DNA from: Geothrix fuzhouensis
GTDB taxonomy: Bacteria; Acidobacteriota; Holophagae; Holophagales; Holophagaceae
Direction: 5' to 3'
Length of the DNA: 64,000 nucleotides
Assembly: GCF_024609325.1 (NCBI RefSeq)
Contig: NZ_JANHMQ010000002.1
Location: 434,001 to 498,000, forward strand
In this document: one piece after another, positions 54,102-64,000 of the stretch
Position numbering within the stretch: position 1 is the stretch's first letter
Layout: each line of letters begins with the position of its first letter
Translations under genes and position numbers: made by a program
Notes under the pieces: generated by a model
Database searches by the model: none
What the model was told of the DNA's origin: nothing
The model's input: the letters and a program-made list of their open reading frames with translations, nothing else

Positions 54102-55196
54102 TCAATCCTTGGCGGGCTCCAATCGGATTCCTACGCGCAATTTCTGGCCTTGTCGCTGGACATCCAGGTTCACGGTGCCGCCCAGGGGCAGGGTCTCCAC
54201 GGCGTCCAGAAGGCCATCCCAGTCTTCGACGGCCTTGCCATTCACGGCCTGGATGAGGTCGCCAGGGAGGACATTGCGGCCCTCGACTCCCACGCCCTGG
54301 AGGCCTGCCCGGGCCGCGGGACCGCCGCGGTAGACCTTTCCCACCATCACGCCCTGCTGGGGGCCGAAGGCCCGCTCCACCAGCCGCGGGGCCACGGGCT
54401 CGAAGCCCAGGTCGGCCCGTTCCAGCTTGCCTCGGGCGATGAGCTGGGGCACCACGCGGTTCACGGTGTCCACGGGCATGGCGAATCCGATGCCGGCGCT
54501 GGCCCCGCTGGGACTCTGGATGGCCGTGTTCACGCCCACGAGCCGTCCAGCGCTGTCCAGCAGCGGCCCTCCGCTATTGCCAGGGTTGATGGCGGCATCC
54601 GTCTGGATCACGCCCGCGATGCGCCGTCGGGTGACGCTCTGGATCTCGCGGCCCAGCGCGGACACCACGCCGGTGGTCAGCGTCTGGTCCAGGCCGAACG
54701 GGTTGCCGATGGCCAGCACCGCCTGGCCCACCTGCAGGTCCGCGCTGGTGCCCAGGGGGATGGGCCGCAGCTTGGGCGGGGTCTTCGTCATGAGGAGTAC
54801 GGCCAGATCCTTGTCCGGGGCGCCGCCCACGTAGGTGGCCTCGTGGCGGCTGCCGTCCGCCAGGGTGATGAAGGCCCGGGCGGCGCCCTGGATGACATGG
54901 AAGTTCGTGACCACATGCCCCTGTGCGTCCCAGATGAAGCCCGTGCCGGAGCCCGTGGGCACCTCCACCACATCGAGCCCGAAGAAGTCGCGGGCGCGCT
55001 CCTCGGTGGTCGTGATGTAGACCACGCTGGGGGCAGCCTCCTTGAAGCGCCGGATGGAAACCTGCTCCCACTCAGGCAGGGGCCCCCGAGGCTCCACGGC
55101 GCGGGGCTTCGCCAGGCTGGGCGTGAGGGCATGGCCACACCAGCCCGCGAGGAGCCCCGCGGACAGCAGGCCGATGATGAGGACGCTTCGGCGCAT
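54102..55196 (-). CDS. HtrA/DegP-family serine protease with one PDZ domain
   Basis: A 364-residue periplasmic protease. One N-terminal hydrophobic segment (residues 5-21) acts as signal or anchor. The trypsin-like triad is His near residue 99 in NFHVIQG, Asp near 130 in PDKDLAVL and Ser near 206 in GNSGGP; a single PDZ domain fills residues about 265-355. Such proteins degrade misfolded envelope proteins; with one PDZ and an N-terminal anchor it is closest to DegS. It is divergent from hsp20 with AT-rich promoters between them. A GGGAGG site precedes the ATG. Confidence 0.93.
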   Translation of the reverse strand: MRRSVLIIGLLSAGLLAGWCGHALTPSLAKPRAVEPRGPLPEWEQVSIRRFKEAAPSVVYITTTEERARDFFGLDVVEVPTGSGTGFIWDAQGHVVTNFHVIQGAARAFITLADGSRHEATYVGGAPDKDLAVLLMTKTPPKLRPIPLGTSADLQVGQAVLAIGNPFGLDQTLTTGVVSALGREIQSVTRRRIAGVIQTDAAINPGNSGGPLLDSAGRLVGVNTAIQSPSGASAGIGFAMPVDTVNRVVPQLIARGKLERADLGFEPVAPRLVERAFGPQQGVMVGKVYRGGPAARAGLQGVGVEGRNVLPGDLIQAVNGKAVEDWDGLLDAVETLPLGGTVNLDVQRQGQKLRVGIRLEPAKD

Positions 55197-55217
55197 GGTA
55201 CCTCCCAGGCGGAACCC

Positions 55218-55245
55218 AATTTATCTGCTCGCGGGGATAGGTCAA
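55218..55245 (-). promoter_or_regulatory. Predicted htrA promoter
   Basis: On the minus strand TTGACC (55240-55245), a 16-base spacer and TAAATT (55218-55223) resemble a housekeeping-type promoter upstream of htrA. The region is strikingly AT-rich for this genome. Confidence 0.5.
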
Positions 55246-55287
55246 CCCCTTGGAATCGAATAATTATGATTTTTTTGAAGCCAATGG

Positions 55288-55316
55288 TTGACATGTGACT
55301 TGATTGCACTAATATT
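55288..55316 (+). promoter_or_regulatory. Predicted hsp20 promoter
   Basis: TTGACA (55288-55293), a 17-base spacer and AATATT (55311-55316) lie about 75 bases before the hsp20 start. The -35 box is perfect. No CIRCE element or typical sigma-32 -10 box (CCCCAT) is visible. Confidence 0.5.
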
Positions 55317-55390
55317 TTATTCGGCAGTGGCGGCATGGCCTGCGACTCAGGTGCATGGACGCCCAGGAGCCACTTTCACAGGAGGAACTC

Positions 55391-55852
55391 ATGACCATCC
55401 TTCGGACCCGCAACCCGCAGACCCTGCCGGCCACCGCCGCCAGCCTGGAGCCCTTCCGCCTCATGCGTGACTTCATGCGCTGGGATCCGCTCCGGGACTA
55501 CGATCTGGCCACCCCGACGGCCGCCTTCATGCCGAGCTTCGACGTGAAGGAAACCCCGGATGCCTACCAGTTCAAGGCCGATTTGCCCGGCATTCTGGAA
55601 GCCGACCTCGAAATCAGCCTCGAAGGGACTCGCCTCACCGTCGCCGGCAAGCGCGAGGAGGAGACCCTGAAGGATGGCGAGCGCATCCACCTGGCGGAGC
55701 GCAGCCACGGCCAGTTCAGTCGTACCTTCACCCTGCCCGAGGATGTGGAGGGGGATAAGGTCGTGGCCGAGTTCCGCAACGGCGTCCTCACGCTCATGGT
55801 GCCCAAGCGCCCTGAGGTGCGGCCACGCAAGATCAGTGTCCACCTCGGATAA
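55391..55852 (+). CDS. Hsp20 family small heat shock protein
   Basis: A 153-residue chaperone started at the ATG at 55391, which follows AGGAGGAACTC; a frame extension to 55355 has no ribosome site. The alpha-crystallin domain covers about residues 50-145, beginning PSFDVKETPDAYQFKADLPG, with the conserved GVLTLMVPK near the end and a C-terminal tail RKISVHLG that holds the I-x-V-type anchor. It holds unfolded proteins in the cytoplasm. It is divergent from the htrA-type protease, so cytoplasmic and envelope stress genes share a control region. Confidence 0.95.
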   Translation: MTILRTRNPQTLPATAASLEPFRLMRDFMRWDPLRDYDLATPTAAFMPSFDVKETPDAYQFKADLPGILEADLEISLEGTRLTVAGKREEETLKDGERIHLAERSHGQFSRTFTLPEDVEGDKVVAEFRNGVLTLMVPKRPEVRPRKISVHLG

Positions 55853-55862
55853 GGCTGTCGCC

Positions 55863-55905
55863 TGACAAGAAGAAGGCCCCAGTTTCCGGGGCCTTCTTCT
55901 TGTCA
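55863..55905. terminator. Perfect 18-base hairpin terminator
   Basis: TGACAAGAAGAAGGCCCC (55863-55880) and its exact complement (55888-55905) enclose a 7-base loop. It stands between the convergent hsp20 and FG-GAP genes and reaches three bases into the stop region of the latter. It can end transcription from both sides. Confidence 0.85.
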
Positions 55906-57102
55906 GTTGTAGAAGAACTGCGGGGGTCCGAAGATGCCGGGCGTGGTGGCGTTGTTGAAACGCACCACGATGTCGCCGTCCGCCAGCACCAGATCCGGGA
56001 GGCCATCCCCGTTCATGTCGCCGATGGCCACGCCCATGGGGCCCCAGGCACCACGGTAGGCCGTGGGTGTAAGCAAGGCGCCAGCCGTGGCGGGATCCTG
56101 GAGGAACACGGACACACTGCCGGGGTCGCCGGGCAGGCCCGAGTTCGCCACGGCCACGTCCAGCTTGCCATCGCCGTTCAGGTCCCCCACGGCCAGCGCA
56201 GTGGAGCGGTAGCTGGTGGTGTAGTGGACTGGTGGCAGGAAGCTGCCTGCGGTGGCGCCCTGGATCAGCACGCTCAGGCCCAGGGTGCCGGGAGTGAGGG
56301 ATGCGCCATAGTTGGCGGTAAGCAGGTCCAGCTTGCCATCGCCGTTGAGGTCCGCGGCCTTGATGGCCACGGGCTGGATGCCGGTGGGGTAGTCCACGGC
56401 GCTCTGGGCGACCAGGGTCGGGGAGAACTGGAGCTGACGCAGGACGGAGACGGTGTTTGCCGTCGTGGCCACGGCGATGTCCGGCTGACCGTCGCCATCC
56501 AGATCCGCCACGGTGACGGCCTGGGGATCGCCGCCCACGGGGAACGTGACGGGACTGAGGAAGGTGCCCGCGGTGGCTCCCTGGAGGAAGACCATGACGT
56601 TGTTGGCGCCGCTAGCCGCCACCACGATGTCCGTCTTGCCGTCGCCATCCAGGTCACCCACAGCCACGTCCAGTGGGGTGCGGCCTAGCGTGGCGAGCAC
56701 GATGGCGGGCTGGAAGAAGCCCGGCCGGGCCGGATCGGCCAGCCGCACGCTCACGGTCTGGTCATGGGCGTTGGCCACCACAAGATCGGGCAGGCCATCT
56801 CCATTCACGTCAGCCACCACCAGGTTGGCGGGGCCGGTGCCCACGCCGAAGCGGGTGGGCATGGCGAAGGCACCCGCAGGCCCCTGGAGCCGGGTCGAGA
56901 CATAGCCCTGGGTGGGAACGCCGCCGAGGTCCGTGGAGACCAGGCCCAGGATGTCGGGCTGCCCGTTGCCGTCGATGTCTGCCACGGCGATGGCGTTCAC
57001 CAGGTAGCTGGATGAGGGGCCGTCGTGGTAGTCCGATCCTGAACAGCCCAGCAGGGCCAGGATGCCGAGGGATCCGAGGACGAGGGAGGTGCGTGGGCGC
57101 AT
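55903..57102 (-). CDS. FG-GAP/VCBS repeat lipoprotein
   Basis: About 399 residues from the ATG at 57102, which has CGGAG upstream. The signal peptide ends in a lipobox LALLGC, so the protein is probably anchored in a membrane. Seven calcium-binding-type repeats follow, of the form DLDGDGxPDI (for example ADVNGDGLPDLV and GDLNGDGKLDVA), spaced about 50 residues, giving an integrin-alpha-like beta-propeller. No enzyme or other domain is present. Such lipoproteins are common in Acidobacteriota; their ligands are unknown. Confidence 0.9.
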   Translation of the reverse strand: MRPRTSLVLGSLGILALLGCSGSDYHDGPSSSYLVNAIAVADIDGNGQPDILGLVSTDLGGVPTQGYVSTRLQGPAGAFAMPTRFGVGTGPANLVVADVNGDGLPDLVVANAHDQTVSVRLADPARPGFFQPAIVLATLGRTPLDVAVGDLDGDGKTDIVVAASGANNVMVFLQGATAGTFLSPVTFPVGGDPQAVTVADLDGDGQPDIAVATTANTVSVLRQLQFSPTLVAQSAVDYPTGIQPVAIKAADLNGDGKLDLLTANYGASLTPGTLGLSVLIQGATAGSFLPPVHYTTSYRSTALAVGDLNGDGKLDVAVANSGLPGDPGSVSVFLQDPATAGALLTPTAYRGAWGPMGVAIGDMNGDGLPDLVLADGDIVVRFNNATTPGIFGPPQFFYN

Positions 57103-57202
57103 GGCGGCTCCGTGAACCTGTGGAAACAAGGATGTGTGACCCGACTGGTGCCTGCAAGAGGGCAGGAGGATGGACCCAGGGTGACGCGCCGAGGTTGAGG
57201 CC

Positions 57203-58561
57203 TCAGACGGATTCGACACTCACGTTCCAACTGACCAGTTCCCGGGGCAGCAGGGCCGGCCAGTAGGCCACGATCTCCTGGGCCTTGGGCCGCCCGCCCG
57301 CGAAACCGGTGACACCCGCAGGGCCGGCGGTGACGAGCGGCGCGATCTCGCGGCCGAAGCGCTCCACTTTTTTCCGATCCGGATCTTTGACGCTCAGGCG
57401 CAGGACGATCTCGGCGGGATCCGCCGGGGCCGGGGCGATGCCGGCGTGGACCGTGCTGGCCCCCAGGAACTCGGCGTCCGTGTGCTCGTATTCAAATCCA
57501 GCAGCTTCTAGGCGCTTCCAGACGATATCGGCGCAGAGCTGGGCCTTCTCCAGAGCCCGGGGACCGCACAGGGTCAGCTGGCCCGTGGCCTTGTAGCCCC
57601 GGAGGTAGGCACCGCTCACCTTGAGGAAGGGCGTTCGGGGCTTGCCGGTGATGCCCGACACGCGCACCCGGTCAGGGCCGGCCGGTTCGAGGTGGATGCT
57701 GGAGAATTCCGCCACCACGTCCGGCGTGATGTAGTTCTGGGGATCGCCCATCTCATAGACCAGCTGCTCGCTCACGGTGTCCACCGTCACCAGGCCGCCG
57801 GTACCCGCATGCTTGGTGATGACGAAGGTGCCGTCCTCCGCGACCTCCGCGATGGGATAGCCCACGTTCCAGAGGTCAGGCACCTCCCACCAGCGGGTGA
57901 AGTTGCCGCCGGTGCTTTGCGCGCCGCACTCCAGAATGTGCCCGGCCACGGTGCCCGCCGCCAGGCGGTTCCAGTCATCCGCGGCCCACTTGAACTCGTG
58001 GATGAGGGGCGCCAGGGTGAGGCCTGGATCCGTGCAGCGGCCCGTCAGCACGATATCGGCGCCGGTATCGAGGGCCTCCACCATGGCCTGGGTCTGCAAA
58101 TAGACGTTGGCGTTGAGGATCTCCCGCGGCGCGTCGAAGAGGCCCTCGCCCGTGTCCATGTTGGCCAGCTTCAGGCCCTTCCCCTGGAACTCGGGCAGCC
58201 GTCCCAGCACGTCATCGCCAGTCACCGTGGCGATCTTCACACCCTTCACGCCAAGCTTCCGCGCCACCTCCAGCACCGCCGTGCGGCAGGCTTCGGGGTT
58301 CACGCCGCCGGCGTTGGCCACCACGCGGATGCCCTTGGCCTTGAGCTGCGGCAGCACGCGCTTCATGAGGTCCACGAAGTCGGTGGCGTAGCCTAGCTGC
58401 GGGTCCTTCCGCCGCTGCTTCTGCATGATGGACAGCGTCACCTCTGCCAGGTAGTCCAGCGTGAGGTAATCAATCCCCCCCGCCTCCACCAGCCGGACGG
58501 GGGCGTCGATGCTATCCCCCCAGAAACCCTGCCCGTTGGCAATGCGCACAACCTTTGACAT
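57203..58561 (-). CDS. AtuA-like DUF1446 family protein
   Basis: A 452-residue cytoplasmic protein with the DUF1446/AtuA opening RIANGQGFWGDSIDAPVRL and the conserved blocks VVANAGGVNPEAC, DIVLTGRCTDPGLTLAPL and HILECGAQSTGGN. AtuA takes part in acyclic terpene catabolism with a geranyl-CoA carboxylase in Pseudomonas, but most relatives have no assigned reaction. No carboxylase gene is nearby. It lies 30 bases after a MacB-like gene and has its own CGGAG site, so it may be the tail of that operon. Confidence 0.88.
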   Translation of the reverse strand: MSKVVRIANGQGFWGDSIDAPVRLVEAGGIDYLTLDYLAEVTLSIMQKQRRKDPQLGYATDFVDLMKRVLPQLKAKGIRVVANAGGVNPEACRTAVLEVARKLGVKGVKIATVTGDDVLGRLPEFQGKGLKLANMDTGEGLFDAPREILNANVYLQTQAMVEALDTGADIVLTGRCTDPGLTLAPLIHEFKWAADDWNRLAAGTVAGHILECGAQSTGGNFTRWWEVPDLWNVGYPIAEVAEDGTFVITKHAGTGGLVTVDTVSEQLVYEMGDPQNYITPDVVAEFSSIHLEPAGPDRVRVSGITGKPRTPFLKVSGAYLRGYKATGQLTLCGPRALEKAQLCADIVWKRLEAAGFEYEHTDAEFLGASTVHAGIAPAPADPAEIVLRLSVKDPDRKKVERFGREIAPLVTAGPAGVTGFAGGRPKAQEIVAYWPALLPRELVSWNVSVESV

Positions 58562-58591
58562 ATGAAACTCCGATCGAGACGGACCTCCAGC

Positions 58592-59853
<1,262 letters not shown>

Positions 59854-59857
<4 letters not shown>

Positions 59858-61086
59858 TTGGCCGCCCCGGCCTTTGCCAGCTTCACCTTTTGGCCGGCGG
59901 TGAGCCCGTTCATGCCCTTGGCCGGACCGGTGATGAGGGTCTCGCCTTCCTTCAGCCCTTCCAGGACTTCGGCCGTCCGGCGCGTGGAAGCGCCGAGGCG
60001 GACGGTGCGTTCCTCGGCGGTGCCATCCTTCACCAGGAAGACGGTGGTCCGAGTGCGCGGCATGAGGCCCAGCCCTCCAGACCGGTCTTCCCGTTCCATC
60101 ACCGCTTGGAGGGGCACCGCGAGCGTGTTCTTGATCTCGTTGGCCAGCACCGCCACGCGGGCGCTCATGCCGGGACGGAGGCGGTCCAGGTCCGCGCGGT
60201 CGCCCCGCAGGATGACCCGCACCTTGTAGTTCTGGGGCTCCTGGTTGCTGCCACCGAAGAGGCTCTGGTTCTGGCCGCGATCAGAGCTGCTGGCCACATT
60301 GAACACCTTGGCCTGGAACACGACTCCCGGAAGCGCGTCCACCTGCACTTCCGCCGGCTGACCCAGCCGCAGCTTGGAGACTTCCAGTTCGCCCACCTTC
60401 GCTTCAGCGAGGATCTCGCCCAGGTCCGAGATCACCATGAGCACGGCCCCGGCGATGGAGGTCTGGCCGGCGATGGCCATCTCCCCTTTCTCGGCCTTGA
60501 GGCCCGTCACCCGGCCAGCCATGGGGGCGCGCAGCACCGTCTTGTCCAGGGCATCCCTCGAGAGGGCCACCTGGGCCTCAGCTTGCTGTACGGCCACCTT
60601 GGCGCGCTGGAAGGCGATGTCGGCGTTGTCGCGGGCGAGCTTGGCGTCCTGGTATTGATCCAGGGAAAGCAGCTCCTGCTTGAAGAGGGCCTCCTGACGC
60701 TGAAAGGTGCCCTGCTGCTTCCGGTAGACCGCCTCGGCATTGTCCCGATCCTGGTGGGCCATGCGCAGGCTCAGATCAGCGCGATTCAGATCCTGCTTGA
60801 AGCGCTCCTGATCCAGCGTCACGAGAAGGTCGCCGGCTTTCACTGTCTGGCCATCCTTCACATGGATTTGCTTGATCTCTCCAGTGACGGTCGTGCCGAC
60901 ATTCACCTTCGACAGGGCCTGGATCTCGCCGTTCGCGGTAACGCTCTCCTTCACGTCCTGCCGGCGGACCGTCTCTACCGTGAAGGCCAGGTCGGCCGCG
61001 GTGGGGCCTGCATAAGCCTTCCAGGCAATGGGCCCCCCTACGAGGAGGACGGTGCCACCGATGTACAGCCATTTTCGACGGAGCAT
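59854..61086 (-). CDS. HlyD/MacA-like periplasmic adaptor, module A
   Basis: A 410-residue membrane-fusion protein. One N-terminal span anchors it, then a lipoyl/barrel-sandwich region (VKESVTANGEIQALSKVNVG), a coiled-coil hairpin (about residues 100-175), the second lipoyl half (LRAPMAGRVTGLKAEKGE) and beta-barrel domains follow. Such adaptors link an inner-membrane transporter to a TolC-type channel. The gene heads module A, 113 bases after module B. Confidence 0.93.
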
Positions 61087-61117
61087 GGGTTCTTCCGAAT
61101 ACAGACATCAACCGGTG

Positions 61118-61157
61118 AAGTCTCATTAAATGGGCGGGTTCGTCCATTTTAAGACTT
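61118..61157. promoter_or_regulatory. Hairpin between the two efflux modules
   Basis: AAGTCT (61118-61123) and AGACTT (61152-61157) flank a second pair AAATGG/CCATTT, forming an imperfect stem with a short loop in the 113-base AT-richer gap between module B and module A. It could end or attenuate transcription of module B, or be an operator of module A. Confidence 0.45.
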
Positions 61158-61199
61158 TTGCATCGCCTATGTTGGAAAAATCTGGATCGGAGCGCGCCA

Positions 61200-62422
<1,223 letters not shown>

Positions 62423-62423
<1 letters not shown>

Positions 62424-63667
62424 TACTTCTTCGCGCCCTTGGTCTTCGCCAGCTCGCTATCGGATCGCGCCCGCAGGCTCACGGTAGCCTTGTCCTTCAA
62501 GTCCTTCAGCTTGCGGATGGGGCCCGTGAGCACCTTGTCGCCCTCGGCCAGGCCCTCCTTCAATTCGAAGAACTGCGTATTGGCGATGCCGATCTGCACG
62601 AGACGCTCTTCGGCCTTGCCGTTCTTGAAGACGAACACGATGTTGCGCGACGCCGGGGCCAGAAGGCCCTGTTTCTGCGCGTCCTCCAGGCTGCCTTCGC
62701 GTTCGAGCACCGACTGGAGAGGCACGCGCAGCACACCCTTGACCTCGTGGGTGAGGATGACGGCACGGGCGCTCATGCCTGGGCGGAGGTTGTCCAGGTC
62801 CTCGCGCTGCCCCGCGAGCACCACCTTCACCTTGTAGAGGTTGGCGTCGGTGCCGACCTTCTCGGTGCCCGTGGCCACCTCGATGACCGAACCCTGGAAG
62901 ACCTTGCCGGGCAGGGATTCCACGGTGACCTGGGCGGTCTGTCCCACCTTGGTACGCACGACCTCGCTTTCGTTGACTTTGATCTCCGCCTGCATCTCGC
63001 TCATGTCGGAAATGATCATGAGCGTGGCGCCGGGGAGGTTGCTCATGCCGGGGATGGCCGTTTCCCCCTTTTCGGCCTTCAGGCTTGTGACGCGTCCCGC
63101 GATCGGGGCGCGCAGCGTGGCCTTGGACAGGCCATCCTGCATGCCCTTCAAGTTGGCCTCGCTTTGAGCGACGGCGGCCCGGGCCGAGTTGTAGGACAGC
63201 ACGGCGCTTTCCTTGGCCAGCTTCTGCTGGCGGAAGTCCTCGTCGGACATGAGTCCCTGCTGGCGGAGAGCTTCGTAGCGGGGGAAGCTGTCCACGCTGC
63301 GGCGCATGGCGGCTTCCAGGCGGGACGCGTCCTGGCGGGCGGCGTCGAGGCCGGCCTGGGCCTGAGCCAGGGCTTGCCGGAGGCGCTCCTGGTCGATGGT
63401 GACGAGCAGGTCGCCGGCCTTCACGTTCTGGCCGTCTTTCACGTGGATGGCCTTGATCTCGCCGGCGACGGAAGTGCCGATGTTGATCTGGGTCTTGGCG
63501 CGGATCTCGCCGCTGGCGCTGATGGTTTCGCGGATGTCGCCGCGGCCCATCGCGTCCCAGGAATAGGCGCTGTCCTCGTCCCGGGAACCGCCGAAGGCGA
63601 TGCCGAGGACAATCAGAACGACGAAGGTGGCCCCGCCGATGAGGAGCTTGGTGTTCCGAGAAATCAT
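62423..63667 (-). CDS. HlyD/MacA-like periplasmic adaptor, module B
   Basis: A 414-residue adaptor paralogous to module A, with an N-terminal span (LLIGGATFVVLIVLGIAF), lipoyl halves (IRETISASGEIRAKTQINIG and LRAPIAGRVTSLKAEKGET), a coiled-coil hairpin of alternating Ala, Gln and Arg, and a beta-barrel. The start abuts the stop of the upstream membrane gene, so the operon continues to the right of the window, where an ATPase gene may lie. Confidence 0.93.
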
Positions 63668-64000
63668 CTAGTTGGCTCTTAGAAGGCTGAACCCGACCAT
63701 GAGGAACAGGGGCAGCAGAACGCAGATCAGGGCACCCGCGGTCTTCATGCGGACCAGATACCGGAGCGCCAGGAAGGCCAGGACGGCCTCAGCCAGGCGG
63801 AAGAACTCCAAGCTGAAGAGCACGGCCTGGAGACGGAGGCTTTCCACATGCAGGAAGTAGCCCAGGGACGTGGGCGCGATCCGATCCGGCGTCAGGCCGC
63901 CGATGGGACGCATCAGACAGATCACGGCGATCAGGAGCAGGAGGGGCAGTTTCACCAGGCCCGGCACCACGGCGGCGCTGAAGGCCTGGAGATAGCTGGG
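63668..64000 (-). CDS. Partial membrane protein, cut by window edge
   Basis: The frame is open to the end of the window, giving the last 110 residues of a longer protein. Three hydrophobic segments are visible: LPLLLLIAVICLM, the region AVLFSLEFFRLAEAVLAFLAL and ALICVLLPLFLMVGFSLL. The stop touches the start of adaptor B. An internal GTG at 63970 could be a start, but the open frame to the edge makes a longer gene more likely. I recognise no family. Confidence 0.6.
   Translation of the reverse strand, partial: PSYLQAFSAAVVPGLVKLPLLLLIAVICLMRPIGGLTPDRIAPTSLGYFLHVESLRLQAVLFSLEFFRLAEAVLAFLALRYLVRMKTAGALICVLLPLFLMVGFSLLRAN

Noticed and set aside
55903-57102. Repetitive DNA in the FG-GAP gene as a tandem repeat locus
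   Set aside because: The repetition follows from the protein repeats and has diverged at the DNA level; it is not a separate element.

Overview
The window is about 64 kb of dense, GC-rich bacterial chromosome with roughly 57 protein genes and no rRNA, tRNA, CRISPR array, insertion sequence or phage gene that I could find. The gene content (menaquinone made by the futalosine route through mqnD, a tetraheme c-type cytochrome, many secreted serine and metallo-peptidases including tricorn-like and S9D types, a complete SUF operon, short operons) fits an Acidobacteriota of the class Holophagae (Geothrix/Holophaga type). That assignment is inference from gene style, not from a marker comparison.

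Layout. 0.2-5.1 kb: two alternating ABC-2 ATPase/permease pairs and an M16 peptidase. 5.1-7.3 kb: a TetR regulator with a divergent apolipoprotein N-acyltransferase-like protein, behind a promoter carrying twin operator repeats. 7.3-11.1 kb: a MocR-type regulator divergent from an AhpD-GNAT-DoxX-EamA operon. 11.1-17.5 kb: rlmN, a YdjM-like membrane protein, a lipoprotein, dut, a membrane PAS-GGDEF protein and a dienelactone hydrolase. 17.5-24.8 kb: tricorn-like protease, rsmH, a second MocR regulator and a TIGR03118 lipoprotein. 24.9-28.9 kb: an outer-membrane-type barrel, a periplasmic cupredoxin-like protein and a Cache-HAMP-Ser/Thr kinase. 28.9-36.6 kb: alpha/beta hydrolase, trmO, membrane protein, methyltransferase, hemolysin III, gamma-glutamyltransferase and an S9D peptidase. 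36.7-42.5 kb: sbcDC and rpsA. 42.6-48.7 kb: sufBCDSU-nfu with a broken extra nfu 3' end. 48.7-57.2 kb: TPR proteins, a tetraheme cytochrome, mqnD, divergent htrA/hsp20 and an FG-GAP lipoprotein. 57.2-64 kb: an AtuA-like protein and two tandem adaptor/MacB-type permease modules, plus a membrane gene cut by the window edge.

The most notable signals are: (1) a recurring TANNNT box placed exactly six bases before the start codon of at least six unrelated genes, which is the geometry of leaderless transcription; (2) the barrel/cupredoxin/Cache-HAMP-kinase neighbourhood, a candidate periplasmic metal- or redox-sensing unit with a Ser/Thr kinase output; (3) a frameshifted duplicate of the nfu 3' end whose differences from the intact gene are almost all synonymous; (4) a palindromic operator over the predicted -10 box of the suf promoter; and (5) several palindromic repeats, one inserted in frame in a coding sequence and two built from short units repeating about every helical turn.
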